In this document: positions 33,701 through 48,700 of the stretch, in pieces
Layout of the letters: each line of letters starts with the position of its first letter
Position numbering within the stretch: position 1 is the stretch's first letter
NCBI GenBank assembly: GCA_018971065.1
Contig: JAGWVC010000001.1
Coordinates: 1-64,000 of the forward strand
DNA: 64,000 nucleotides
Source of the DNA: Sphingomonadales bacterium
GTDB taxonomy: Bacteria > Pseudomonadota > Alphaproteobacteria > Sphingomonadales > Sphingomonadaceae
Direction of reading: 5' to 3'
Program-made: the position numbers and the translations under genes
The notes under the pieces: model-generated
What the model was told of the DNA's origin: nothing
The model's input: the letters and a program-made list of their open reading frames with translations, nothing else
The model's database searches: none

Positions 33701-36700
33701 TGGCCGGGGTCACAGTCGCTGTGGACGGCAGCGTCAGCCACGGCGGCGAGGCCGAGGGCGACCAACTTACCTCGATCGAGCGGCTGATCGGCTCCAGCTT
33801 CGACGACAGCCTGACCGGCGGCGCCAGCGACGACACGCTGACCGGCGGCGCGGGCAACGACACGCTGTCGGGCGGCAGCGGCGACGATGCGCTGCTGGGC
33901 GGCGCGGGCGACGACGTGCTGCGCGGCGGCAGCGGGGCGGACACGCTGGCGGGCGGCGCCGGGATCGACACCGCCGACTATGCCGATGCGGCAGGCGGCG
34001 TGGCGGTGGCGCTGGACGGCAGCATCGGCACCGGCGGCGATGCCCGGGGCGATGTGCTGACCGGAATCGAGATCCTGCTCGGTTCGGCGCATGACGACGC
34101 GCTGGGCGGCGGCGACGGCACCGAGACCATCTTCGGCGGCGCCGGCAACGATACCCTGCTGGGCAGCGCCGGGGCCGATGTGCTGGACGGCGGCAGCGGG
34201 GCCGACATGGTCGATTATTCGGCATCGGCAGCGGGCGTGACCGTGGCTCTGGATGGCTCGACCGGCGTCGGCGGTGATGCCCAGGGCGACATTCTGATCG
34301 GCATCGAAGGCGTTACCGGATCATCGCTGGACGACCGGCTGAGCGGCGGCAGCGCGGCGGAAACGCTGGCGGGCGGTGCGGGCAACGATGTGCTGTCTGG
34401 CGGCGGTGGCGACGACACCCTGCTGGGTGGCAGCGGCAACGACACGCTGGACGGCGGCGCCGGGGCAGACCTGCTGGACGGCGGCGACGGTATCGATACC
34501 GTCGATTACGCCAGCTCGACCTCGGCGGTGCGCGTTTCGGTGGATGGCTCCATCAGCTCCGGCGGCGCCGCCGAAGGCGACCGGCTGGTGTCGATCGAGA
34601 ACCTGATCGGCTCGGCATACGACGACGAACTGCGCGGCACCGCCGCTGGCGACCACCTGAGCGGCGGCGACGGCAACGACACCCTGGCCGGGCGCGCCGG
34701 GGCCGATACGCTGGATGGCGGCGCCGGGCTCGACACTGCCGACTATGCCGATGCGGCAGCGGGCGTCGCGGTCTCGCTGGCAACCAACAGCGGCACGGTG
34801 GGCGATGCGGCGGGTGACGTGCTGGTCTCGATCGAGCGGCTGGTTGGCTCTGCCCACGACGACACCCTTGCCGGCGGCAGCGGCAACGAGACACTCGCCG
34901 GCGGCGCGGGCGATGACCGCCTGATCGGCAGCGCCGGGGCCGACGTGCTGGACGGCGGCGACGGCTTCGACACCGTGGACTATGGCGCCTCCAGCGCGGG
35001 TATTGCGGTGCGGCTGGACGGCAGCGCATCGTCCGGCGGGCAGGCCGAGGGCGACACGCTGACCGGTATCGAGGCGGTGATCGGCACGAGCTTCGACGAC
35101 ACGCTGACCGGCGCATCCGCCGCCGAGGCGCTGCATGGCGGCGACGGCAACGACGTGCTGGCCGGCGGCGGCGGCGCCGACACCCTCGACGGCGGCGCGG
35201 GCATCGACACGGCGGACTATGGCGCGGCAACCGCAGCCGTCGCGCTCGATCTGGTCACCGGCGGCACCGTCGGCGACGCCGCCGGCGACAGTTTCCTGTC
35301 CATCGAGATCGTGCGCGGCTCGTCGTTCGACGACACGATTGCCGGCAGCGCCGGGGCGGATACGCTGCTGGGCGGCGCCGGCAACGACATGCTGGCCGGG
35401 GCCGGCGGCGCCGACCTGCTGCAGGGCGGCAGCGGCGACGATACACTGGCGGGTGGCGCCGGGGCGGACAGCCTGGACGGCGGCGCCGGGGATGACACCG
35501 CCGACTATTCCGCTTCGGCCGCCGGGGTGACGGTGGCGCTGGACGGATCGACCGGTGCCGGGGGCGACGCCCAGGGCGACGTGCTGACCAGCATCGAACG
35601 GCTGGTCGGGTCGGCCTTTGCCGATTCGCTTTCCGGCTCCAGCGCCAGGGATACGCTGGCGGGCGGCGCCGGCAACGACACCCTGTACGGGCTGGGTGGG
35701 GCCGACGTGCTACAGGGCGGCGACGGCAACGACCTGCTCGTCGGCGGGGCCGGTGGCGACGTGATCGACGGCGGCGCGGGATTCGACATTGCCAGCTATG
35801 CCGGTTCGCTCGCGGCGGTCGATGTCCGGCTGGACGGAACCGTCGGCAACGGCGGCGACGCGCAAGGCGACGTGCTGGCCAACGTCGAAGGGCTGATCGG
35901 CTCGGCTCTCGACGACACGCTGACGGGCGGGGCAAGTGCCGACAGCCTCGACGGCGGCGCCGGCGACGACATCCTGTCGGGCGCGGCCGGGGACGACACC
36001 CTGCTGGGCGGCACCGGCAACGACACCCTGATCGGCGGCAGCGGGGCCGACTCGCTTGATGGCGGCAGCGGCATCGACACCGCCGACTACAGCGCTTCGG
36101 GCGCGGCCATCGCGGTGGCGCTGGATGGCAGCGCCGGCGCGGGCGGCGATGCGGCGGGCGACACGCTGGCACAGATCGAGGTTCTGGTCGGATCGGCCTT
36201 CAACGACACGCTGGGCGGCGGCACTGGCGCGGAAACGCTGCGCGGCGGCGCCGGCGACGACGTGCTGCGCTCAAGCCAGGGCGCCGACCTGCTGGACGGC
36301 GGCACCGGTCTCGACACGGCGGACTACAGCGGCTCGGGCGGCGGCGTCACCGTCTACCTCGACGGGCGGCTGGGCAGCGGCGGCGATGCGGCGGGCGACC
36401 AGCTCGTCGCCATCGAGCGCGTGACCGGTTCGGGCTTCAACGACACGCTTGTGGGCTCCGGCACCGCCGATACGCTGGACGGCGGCGCGGGCGATGACCG
36501 GATCGACGGCGGCGACGGCAACGACAGCCTGCTGGGCGGGGCCGGCAACGACACGTTTCTGGGCGGTGACGGCGCCGATACCATCGACGGCGGCAGCGGC
36601 ATCAACACGCTGGATTACAGCGGTTCCACCTCGGCGGTCAGCATCGTGCTGGATGGCACGGCGGGCAGCGGCGGCCAGGCCGAGGGCGACCGGGCGACCA

Positions 36701-39700
36701 ACATCCAGGTGCTGGCGGGTTCCGACCACGACGACCGGCTGGGCGGCGGCAGCGGCGCGGAAACATTGAGCGGCGGCGCCGGCGACGATACCCTGCTGGG
36801 CAGCGCCGGGGCCGATCGACTGGTGGGTGGCGACGGCATCGACACCGCCGACTACAGCGCCTCGGGCGCGGCGGTGGCGATCGCCATCGACGGCAGCATC
36901 GGCCACGGCGGCGATGCCGAGGGCGATACGCTGTCAGGCATCGAACGGCTGGTCGGATCGGCGTTTGCCGACCGACTGGGCGGCGACAGCGGCAGCGAGG
37001 TGCTGGACGGTGGCGCCGGCGACGACACCCTGCTGGGCAGCATCGGCGCCGACACGCTGATTGGCGGCAGCGGTTTCGACACCGTGGACTATTCCGCGTC
37101 CGCAGCCGGTGTCACGATCGCGCTCGACGGCTCGACCGGGGCCAGCGGCGATGCCGCCGGTGACCGGCTGACCGGGATCGAGGCGATCATCGGTTCGGCC
37201 CATGACGACGCGCTGACCGGCAGCGGCGGCGACGACAGTCTGGCCGGCGGCGCGGGCGCGGATACGCTGGTGGGTGGCGCCGGCGCCGATACCCTGCTGG
37301 GTGGGGCCGACAACGACCTGCTGGTCGGCGGCGGCGGCGCGGACAGCCTCGATGGCGGCGCCGGGTTCGACCATGCCGACTACAGCGGTTCGGCGGCGGC
37401 CGTCACGGTCGATCTGGGCACTGGCACCGGTCACGGCGGCGATGCCGAGGGCGACACGCTGGCCGGCATCGAATGGCTGTCCGGCTCGGCGCTGGGCGAT
37501 ACGCTGACCGGCAGCGCCGGCAATGACCGGCTGGAGGGCCTGGCCGGCAATGACCTGCTGACCGGCGGCGCCGGCAACGACACGCTGCAGGGTGGCGACG
37601 GCAGCGACACGCTGGCCGGCGGCGCGGGCGCGGACCTGATCGACGGCGGCGCCGGGATCGACACCGCCGACTACACCGCCTCGGCGGCGGGCGTGCAGGT
37701 CACACTCGACGGCTCGACCGCTTCGGGCGGCGATGCGGCCGGCGACGTGCTGACCGGAATCGAGCGCGTGCTGGGATCGGCCTTCGCCGACATCCTCACC
37801 GGCGTATCGGGTGCCGAGACGCTGGACGGCGGCGCGGGCAACGACTCGCTCTATGGCGGCGGCGGCCCGGACCAACTGCTGGGCGGCGCCGGCGACGATT
37901 TCCTGCAGGGCGGCTCGGGTGCCGACATCCTCGACGGCGGCGCCGGCAACGACACCGCCGACTATGCCGGGTCATCCGGCGCGGTAACGATCGACCTTGC
38001 CACCGGGACCGGCCACGGCGGCGACGCCGAAGGCGACACGCTGATCAGCATCGAACACGTGATCGGCTCTGCGGGCGACGACAGCCTGACCGGCGGCACC
38101 GGCAACGACAGCCTGGACGGCGGCGCCGGCAACGACACCGTAACCGGCGGCGCGGGCGACGATGTGCTGCAAGGCCAGGGCGGCGACGATTCGCTGATCG
38201 GCGGCGCGGGCGCGGACACCATCGACGGCGGCAGCGGCTTCGACACCGTTTCCTATGCCGGGTCCGCCGCCGGGGTCACGGCCTGGCTGGACGGCACCAC
38301 CGGCAGCGGCGGCGACGCGGCAGGCGACGTGCTGGCGAATGTCGAACACCTGATCGGCTCGGCCTTTGCCGACAGGCTGGGCGGCGCGGCGGGCGCGGAC
38401 AGCCTCGAAGGCGGCGCCGGCGACGACACGCTGGTGGGCAGCACCGGCGCCGACACGCTGGACGGTGGCGCCGGCATCGACACCGTCGATTATTCCGGTT
38501 CGGCCAGCGCGGTCGGGGTCCGCACCGACGGTTCGATCTCCAGCGGCGGACAGGCCGCCGGCGACATGCTGACCAGCATCGAACACGTGATCGGTTCGGT
38601 CGGCAACGACACCATCATCGGCTCGACCGCGGACGAGACCTTCGAAGGCGGCGCCGGCAACGACCGGCTGGAAGGCGGCGGCGGCGCCGATACCCTGCTG
38701 GGCGGCGACGGCAGCGACACGCTGGTCGGCGGCAGCGGTGCCGATCGCCTGGACGGCGGCGCCGGCAGCGACACCGCCACTTACGCGGACTCGGGCCAGG
38801 GCGTGAACGTCGGCCTGGACGGCGGCGCCAACAGCGGCGGCGACGCGGCGGGCGATACCCTGGTCGCCATCGAGCAGATCGTCGGCTCCGCCTTTGCCGA
38901 TACCCTGCGCGGCGGCAGCGGCGCCGAAACGCTGGACGGCGGCGACGGCAACGACAGCCTGACCGGATCGCTGGGCGCGGACACGCTGATCGGCGGCGCG
39001 GGCCTCGACACGCTGGACTATTCCGCGTCGAATGCCGGGGTCATCGCCGGTCTGGACGGATCGACCGGCAGCGGCGGCTATGCCGAAGGCGACCACATCA
39101 GCGGCATCGAGCGTCTGATCGGATCGACTTTCGCGGATACGCTGACCGGCGGCAGCGGCGACGACACGCTGGACGGCAATGCCGGTGACGACCGCCTGCT
39201 GGGTGGCAGCGGCAACGATTCGCTGACCGGCGGCGCGGGCAACGACACGCTGGTGGGCGGCAGCGGCGCCGATGTGCTCGACGGCGGCGCCGGCATCGAC
39301 ACTGCCGACTATTCGGCATCGGTGCTGGCGGTGCAGGTCAACCTGCGCGGGCTGGCCAGCTCGGGCGGCGATGCCGAGGGCGACCTGCTGACCGGGATCG
39401 AACGCGTGATCGGTTCGGCCAATGCCGACACGTTCCTGGCGGGCAGCACCGGCGACACGCTGTCGGGCGGCGCCGGCAACGACACGATGATCGCCGGCAG
39501 CGGCGCCGATGCGTTCGACGGCGGCGCCGGCATCGACACCGCCGACTATTCGGGCGCAACCGGCGCGGTGGCGATTGCGCTGGACGGCGCGGTCGGCAGC
39601 GGTGCCGAAGCGGCGGGCGACACCCTGACCGCGGTCGAGCAACTGATCGGCTCGGACTATGCCGACACGCTGGGCGGCGCGGCAGGCGACAACCTGATCG

Positions 39701-42700
39701 ACGGCGGCGCCGGCAACGATTCCATTTCCGGCGGCGCCGGCAACGACACGCTGCGCGGCGGCGCCGGCGACGACACGCTGGTGGGCGGGGCCGGAGCCGA
39801 CAGCATCGACGGCGGCAGCGGCTACGATACCGCCGACTATTCCGCATCGGCGGCCGGGGTCTCGGTCTGGCTGGACGGCACCGCCGGATCGGGCGGCGAC
39901 GCCCAGGGCGACGTGCTGAGCGGCATCGAGCATCTGGTCGGCAGCGCGTTTTCGGACGCCTTGCGCGGCAGCAGTGCCAGCGAGACGTTCGACGCCGGGG
40001 CCGGCGACGACCTTGTCGAAGGCGGCGGCGGCAATGACGTGCTGCACGGCGGCGACGGCAACGACACGCTGGTGGGCGGCAGCGGTGCCGATACGCTGGA
40101 CGGCGGCGCCGGCATCGATACCGCCGACTATTCCGGCTCGCTGGCCGGCGTGATCGTGGCGATGGACGGTTCCACCAGCCACGGCGGCGATGCCGAGGGC
40201 GATGTGCTGACCGGCATCGAGGTGGTGATCGGCTCCAGCCTGGCCGACGCGATCGCGGGGTCGGCCAATGCCGACAGCGTGGTCGGCGGCGCGGGCGACG
40301 ACACCTTCACCGGCAGCCTGGGGGCCGATACCCTGGTGGGCGGGGCGGGCTTCGACCTTGTGGACTATTCGCGCAGTGCCGCTGCGGTCAACGTCGCGCT
40401 GGATGGCACCGCCAGTTCCGGCGGTGATGCCGAGGGCGACGTGCTGTCCGGCATCGAGGCCGTGATCGGCTCGGCGGGGCACGACACCATCATCGGCAGC
40501 GCCGCCGCCGAACGACTGGACGGCGGCGCGGGCTACGACAGCCTTTCCGGCGGTGCGGGCAACGACACGCTGCTGGGCGGCCTGGGCAACGACACCCTCG
40601 CGGGCGGCAGCGGCGCCGACATCCTGGATGGCGGCGCGGGCTTCGATACCGTCACCTATACCACCGCCACCGCCGCGGTCGGCGTGCGCATGGACGGTCT
40701 GGCCGGCACCGCCGGCGAAGCCGCCGGCGATGTGCTGATCAGCATCGAGGCGGTGATGGGGTCGAACTACGACGATACCATCATCGGCAGCGCGCAGGGC
40801 GATCTGGTGGTGGCTTACGTCGGCAACGACCTGCTGCAGGGCCAGGGCGGCAACGACACGCTGGACGGCGGCGTCGGCAACGACACGCTCGATGGCGGCG
40901 CCGGCGCGGATTCGCTGATCGGCGGCACCGGCATCGACACGGCGGAATATTCGAATTCGAACGCCGCCGTCACCGTCTGGCTCGACGGCACCGCCGGAAC
41001 CGGCGGCGATGCGGCGGGCGACGTGCTCTCGGGCATCGAGATCGTCAGGGGTTCGGCCTATGGCGACGCGCTGCACGGCGCGGCCGGTGCCGACACGCTG
41101 GACGGGCAGGCCGGCGACGACACGCTGTTCGGCAGCGCCGGCGCGGATTCGCTGATCGGCGGCGCCGGATTCGACACCGCCGACTATTCGGCATCAGCGG
41201 CAGCGGTCGCCATCAATCTTGCCAGCGGCAGCGGCAGCGGCGGCGATGCGGAGGGCGACGCGCTGTCCGGCATCGAGCGCGTGATCGGCTCGGCACAGGC
41301 CGACACATTGACCGGTTCGGCTGGTGCGGACCAGCTCGAAGGCGGCAGCGGCGCCGACCTGCTGACCGGTGCGGGCGGGGCCGACACGCTGCTGGGCGGC
41401 GCGGGCGACGATACGCTGGTCGGCGGCACCGGCGCCGACAGCCTTGACGGCGGCAGCGGCATCGACACCGCCGACTACAGCGGCTCGGGCGCGGGCGTCA
41501 CCGTGTTCCTCGACGGCGTCAGCGAGGGCATCGGCGGCGAGGCCAGCGGCGATGTCGTCAGCAATGTCGAGCGGGTGCTGGGGAGCGCCTATGCCGACAT
41601 GCTGGTGGGCACCGGCGGCAACGAGACGCTGGTGGGCGGCACCGGCAACGACACGCTGATCGGCGGCGGCGGGGCGGACAGCCTCGATGGCGGCGCCGGC
41701 ATCGACGCGGTATCCTACGCCAATGCCGGCGCCGCCGTTGCGGTCAGCCTGGCCAGCGGCACCGGCACGGCCGGCGATGCGGCGGGCGACACGCTGAGCG
41801 GCATCGAGCAGGTGATCGGCTCCGACTACAACGACACGCTGGCGGGCGGCAGCACCGCCGACACGCTGAACGGCGGCCTGGGCAACGACCTGTTCCTCGC
41901 GGGCAGCGGCGCCGATTCGATCATCGGCGGCGGCGGCAACGATGCGGTCAGCTATGCGGCGGCGGGCGGTGGCGTAACGATAGCGCTGGACGGGTCCGCC
42001 GGCCTGGGCGACATCGCCGCCGGCGACCGGCTTTCGGGCATTGCCGTGCTGACCGGCTCGGCCTTTGCCGACGCGCTGACCGGCAGCTACACCGACGACA
42101 CGCTGAGCGGCGGCGGCGGCGATGACACCCTGACCGGCGGCGATGGCGCCGACGCGCTTCACGGCGACTCCGGCAACGACCTGCTGCGCGGCGGCGCGGG
42201 CGCCGATACCCTGGACGGCGGCGCAGGGAACGACACGGTCACGTATGCCGATTCGGGCGCGGCAATCGCCATCGACCTGGGCGCGGGCACCGCCACCGGC
42301 GGCGACGCGCAGGGCGACGTGTTCATCGGCATCGAGACGTTCATCGGCTCGCGCGCGGGCGACGTGATGATCGCGGGCGCGGACGCGATCAGCTTCGACG
42401 GCAGCGACGGCAACGATTCGCTGGTCGGCGGCGCGGGCAATGACACATTGCTGGGTGGTGCGGGCGACGACACGCTGGTGGGGGGCGCCGGTGCCGACCT
42501 GCTCGACGGCGGGTCCGGCAACGACATGGTCGATTATTCGTCCAGCAGCGCCGCCGTGCATGTCCGCACCGCCGGCGTCTCGTCCGGAGGCGATGCCGAG
42601 GGCGACCGGTTGGCCGGCATCGAGACCATCCGGGGTTCCGCCTTTGACGACGTGTTCGAAGGCACTGCCGCCGACGAGACATTCGACGGCGGGGCGGGCA

Positions 42701-45700
42701 ACGACACCTTCCTCGCCAGCGGCGGCGCCGATGTCTATCAGGGCGGCAGCGGCAGCGACGTGGTCGATTATTCGCAATCGGCCAGCAGCGGCATGACCAT
42801 CTACATGGACGGCAGCTACGGCGTCGGCGGCGATGCCGCGCAGGATCGGCTGATCGGCATCGAGGAAGTCATCGGCTCGGCGCAGGACGACCGCATCTAT
42901 GCCAACGACGCCGGATCGACCATCCTGGCGGGGGCCGGCAACGACCTGCTGGTCGGGGCAACCGGCGCCGACAGCCTGGCCGGCGGCGACGGCAACGACA
43001 CCGTGCTTACCGGCCTTGGCGCCGATAGCGTCGATGGCGGCAACGGCTTCGACGTCGTCGATTACCGCGGTTCCACCGCCGCGATCGCGATTGCCAACGA
43101 CGGCACCAGCGGCTCGGGCGGCTGGGCGCAGGGCGATGTGCTGGCGAATGTCGAGCAGATCGAGGGTTCGGCCTACGGCGACACGCTGCGCGGCGGGGCG
43201 GTGAACGGCACCGTGCTCGACGGCTGGGGCGGCAATGACAGCTTCGTCTCGCTGGGCGCGGCCGATACCATCGACGGCGGCACCGGCACCGACACCATCG
43301 ATTATTCGGGTTCGGCGGCCGGGATCGTCCTGCACCTGGACGGCACCGCCAGCAGTGGCGGCGATGCCGCCGGCGACCGGATCAGCAACGTCGAACACGC
43401 GATCGGCTCGGCGTTCGCCGACGTGATCACCGGCACCGGTGCCGCTGAATGGCTGGAAGGCGGGGCGGGCAACGACACGCTGGTCGGCGGGCCGGGTGCC
43501 GATACGCTGGACGGCGGCGCGGGTTTCGACATCGCCGACTATTCGAACGCGGGCGGCGTGGTCGTGGCGATGGACGGCACCGCCGGCACCGCCGGCGACG
43601 CCAATGGCGACGTGCTGATCTCGATCGAGGAAGTGATCGGCTCGGCCCTGGCCGATTCGATCAGCGGCTCCGCCAATGCCGACGTGATACTGGCGGGCGG
43701 CGGCGGCGACTGGATTGGCGGCAGCCTGGGCGCCGATACCATCGACGGCGGCGCCGGCAACGACACCATCGATTATTCATCCGCCATCGGCGGCATCACG
43801 CTTGACCTGCTCGACCCCACCCACTCCACCGGTCTTGCCGCAGGCGACGTGCTCACCAACCTCGAAACCTTCATCCTCACCAGCTTCGACGATACGTTCA
43901 TCGGATCGGCCAATGCCGAAAGCATCATCGGCGGCGCCGGCAACGACAGCCTGGCCGGCGGCGGCGGCGATGACAGCCTCGACGGCGGCACCGGCAACGA
44001 CACGCTGGCCGGCGGCGCCGGCGCCGATACCCTGAACGGCGGCACCGGCATCGACACCGCCGACTACACGGCCAGCAACGCCGGCGTCAGCGTCGCGCTC
44101 GACAACCGCTTTCTGGCCACCGGCGGCGACGCGGCCGGCGATGTCTTCGTCGGCGGATCGATCGAGAACCTGATCGGCTCCGCGCTTGACGACCTGCTGT
44201 CGGGCACCGGCGCGGCCAACGCGATCGACGGCGGCGCCGGCAACGACACGCTGGAAGGCGGCGCCGGCGCCGATACGCTGAACGGCGGGTCCGGCTTCGA
44301 CAGCGCCTCCTACGCGGCCGCGCTGGCCGCCGTGAATGCCAGCATGGCCACCCCCGCCGCCAACACCGGCGACGCGGCGGGTGACGTCTACATCGCGATC
44401 GAGGGCCTGATCGGCACCGGCTACGACGATACCCTGACCGGTGACGGCAGCGCCAACCTGCTCGACGGCAAGGACGGCAACGACCTGCTGAACGGCGGCG
44501 CCGGCGACGACACGCTGCTGGGTGGCAACGGCAACGACACGCTGGACGGCGGCGCCGGCGCCGACGCGCTCGACGGTGGCACCGGCGAGAACACCGCCAC
44601 CTATATCGACGCCACCGCCGGCATCGCCGCCAGCCTTGCCACCGGCACCGGCACCGCCGGCGACGCCCTGGGCGACACCTTCGCCAACATCACCGATCTG
44701 ACCGGCTCGAACTACGACGACACGCTGACCGGCGATGCCAACGACAACGTGCTGACCGGCCTCGACGGCAACGACATCCTCGACGGCGGCGCCGGCAACG
44801 ACACGCTGCTGGGCGGCAACGGCAACGACACCTTCCTCGGCGGCAGCGGCGCCGATGCGATGGACGGTGGCGCCGGCAACAACACCGTCGACTATTCGGC
44901 CAGCCCCCTCGCCGTCATCGCCGACCTCACCCAGGGCATCGGCACCGGCGGCGACGCGCAAGGCGACAGCTACACCAGCATCGAGGCCCTGATCGGCAGC
45001 GCCTACAACGACCAGTTGATCGGCGACGGCCTCGCCAACACCCTCGCCGGCGGTGCCGGCAACGACACGCTGATCGGCAACGGCGGCAACGACGTGATCC
45101 TCGGCGGCCTCGGCGACGACGTGATCAGCGGCGGCGCGGGCGCCGACACGCTCGACGGCGGCGCCGGCAACAACACGCTGTACTGGGGCGCCAACTACCT
45201 GACCCCGTGGATCAGCAACGCCACCACCGGCATAACCATCGTCCTCGACGGCGCCACGGCCGGCATCGGGGGTGATGCCCAGGGCGACATCATCAGCAAT
45301 TTCAGCAACATATACATGACCGACTATGCCGACAAGGTCACCGGCAGCGCCAACGCCGAGACGTTCTACGGCAGCCTCGGTGCCGACACCATCGACGGCG
45401 GCGCGGGCAACGACACCGTGGACTATTCGGTGGCCGCCACCGCCGCGATCAGCATCGGGCTCGACGGTGTCGCCGGCACCGGCGGCACGGCGGCCGGCGA
45501 CAGGCTCACTAACGTCGAGGGGCTGATCGGCACCGCGTTCAACGACACCCTGTGGGGCAGCAGCGGCAACGATTATATCTACGGCGGCAACGGCAACGAC
45601 ACCCTCATCGGCGATGCCGGTGCCGACACGCTCGACGGCGGCCTGGGCAGCAACCAGGTGCAGTACTGGAAATCGACGTCCGGGGTGACCGTCAACCTGG

Positions 45701-48700
45701 CAACCGGCCTCGGCTCGGGCGGCGACGCCCAGGGCGACGTCCTGTATAACATCTCCAGCGTCAGCGGGTCGAACTACGACGACCTGCTGATCGCCGGCAC
45801 GAATGGCGGCGGCCTTTATGGCAACAACGGCAACGACACGATGCGCTCCGGCGCTGGCGCCGACTACATCGTCGGCGGCGCCGGCATCGACACCGCCGAC
45901 TATTCGTTGTCCACCGCGGGCATCACCATCTCCACCAACGGCAGCTACGGTTCGGGCGGCTATGCCAACTTCGATTCGCTGACCACGATCGAGATCGTCG
46001 TCGGCTCGGACTACAACGACAGCATTTCCGGCACCAGTTTCAACGAAACCTTCATCGGCGGGCTGGGCAACGACACCCTGATCGGCGGCGCCGGGGCCGA
46101 CAGCCTCGACGGCGGCGCCGGGATCGACAGCACCTCCTACGCCGCCTCGTCGCTCGCCGTCACCGTCTACCTCGACGGCACCGCCGGCGTCGGCGGCGAC
46201 GCCCAGGGCGACATCCTCACCAGCATCGAGGTCGTCACCGGCTCGGCCTATGACGACGTCATCACCGGCACCGCCGCCAACGAAACATTGATCGGCGGCG
46301 CCGGCAACGACACCCTGATCGGCGGCGCCGGGGCCGACAGCCTCGACGGCGGCCTCGGCACCGATATCGTCTCTTACGCCAGCTCGACGGCGGCGATCAC
46401 CGCCAGCTTCGCCAGCGGCAGCCTCGTCATCACCGGCGGCGACGCCACCGGCGACGTGTTCACCGCCATCGAAGGCGTGATCGGCACCGCACTGGCCGAT
46501 TCCATGACCGGCGGCACCGCTGCCGAATACTTCGACGGCGGCGCCGGCAACGATACCGTCAACGGCAGCGCCGGGGCGGATACCCTGATCGGCGGCGCCG
46601 GCACCGACACGTTGTCCTATGCCGCCTCGACCAGCGCGATCAACGTTTCGCTGAACACCACGCTGGCCGGCGCGGTCGCCGGCAGCGGTGGCGACGCGGC
46701 GGGCGACATCGTCGTCGGCTTCGAGGTGATCGTCGGCTCGAACTATGCCGATAACCTGACCGACCTCACCGCCGGAGCCACCAGCCTTGCGGGCGGCGGT
46801 GGCGACGATACCCTCGACGGCGGTGCCGGCAACGACACGCTCGACGGCGGCGCCGGCAACGATGTGCTGATCGGCGGCGCGGGGGCAGACAGCCTGATCG
46901 GCGGCGCGGGCATCGATTCGGCCAGCTATGCCAACTTCGTCGCCGGTATCACCGCCAGCCTTGCCAATACCGCGGTCAACACCGGCGACGCCATCGGCGA
47001 CAGCTACAACGGCATCGAGGGGCTGATCGGCACCGCCTACGCCGACATGCTCTACGGCGATGCCGGCGCCAACACGCTGAACGGCGGCCTCGGCAACGAC
47101 ACGCTTGATGGCGGTGCCGGTGCCGACACGCTGACTGGCGGCGGCGGCACCGACACCGCCAGCTACGCCAGCGCCACGGCGGCGGTGACAGCCAACCTGG
47201 CCAACACCGCGCTCAACACCGGCGATGCCGCCGGCGATGTCTACAACGGCATCGCCGGGCTGATCGGCTCCAGCTACGCCGACACCCTGACCGGCGACGC
47301 CAACGCCAACAGCCTCAACGGCGGCGCCGGCAACGACACGCTCGACGGCGGTGCGGGCGCCGACACGCTGACCGGCGGCGGCGGCTTCGACACCGCCTCC
47401 TATGCCGCCTCCACCGTCGGCGTCACCGCGTACCTCGACGGCACCGTCGGCGTCGGCGGCGATGCGGCGGGCGACGTGCTCAGCGGCATTTCCGGCCTCG
47501 TCGGCTCCGCCTTCGCCGACACGCTCTATGGCGACGGCAACGCCAACGGGCTGGCCGGTGGCGGTGGCAATGACACGCTGATCGGCGGTGGCGGAGCGGA
47601 TACGCTTGATGGCGGCGCCGGCACCGATACCGCCACCTATGCCGCCTCCACCGCCGCCGTCACGGTCGGGCTCGACGGCTCGATCGGGCTTGGCGGCGAT
47701 GCCACCGGCGATGTGCTGAGCAATATCGAGGTGCTGATCGGCTCGGCGTACAACGATGTGCTGACCGGCAGTTCGGGCGCCGATACGCTGCAAGGCGGCC
47801 TGGGCAACGACACGCTGATCGGCGGCGGTGGTGCCGACAGCCTCGTCGGCGGCGGCGGCACCGACATCGCCAGCTATGCCACCGCCTCGGCCGCAGTCAC
47901 CGCCAGCCTGGCCACCCCGGCGGGCAACACCGGCGATGCCGCCGGTGACACCTACAACGCCATTTCCGGCCTGATCGGCTCGGCCTATGCCGACACCCTG
48001 ACCGGCGATGCCAATGCCAACAGCCTGAACGGCGGTGCCGGCAACGATACGCTGGCGGGCGGCCTTGGCGCCGACACCCTCACCGGCGGCGGCGGCATCG
48101 ACGTGGTCACTTACGCCGCCTCCACCGTCGGCGTCACCGCCTATCTCGACGGCACCGTCGGCGTCGGCGGCGATGCGGCGGGTGACGTGCTCAGCGGCAT
48201 TTCGGCGATCATCGGCTCGGGCTTCGCCGACACGCTCTATGGCGACGGCAATGCCAACACACTGGCGGGCGGTGGCGGCAACGACACGCTCTACGGCAGC
48301 GGCGGCGCCGACGGCTTCGACGGCGGCAGCGGCATCGACGCGGTTTCCTACGCCGCCTCGACCGCCGCCGTCACCATCGGTCTCGACGGCTCGACCGGGG
48401 TCGGCGGCGATGCGCAGGGCGATGTCATCACCAATGTCGAGATCCTGGTGGGTTCGGCCTACAACGACGTGCTTACCGGCAGTGCAGGCGCCGATACGCT
48501 GATGGGTGGCGCCGGCAACGACACGCTGATCGGCGGCGCGGGTGCGGACAGCCTCGACGGCGGCGCGGGTTTCGACCTCGTCTCCTATGCCGGCAGCAGC
48601 GCGATCACCGTCAGCTTCGCCACCGGCGCGCTGGTCGTCACCGGCGGCGATGGCACCGGCGACGTGTTCAACGGCATCGAGGGCGGCATCGGCTCGGCGT

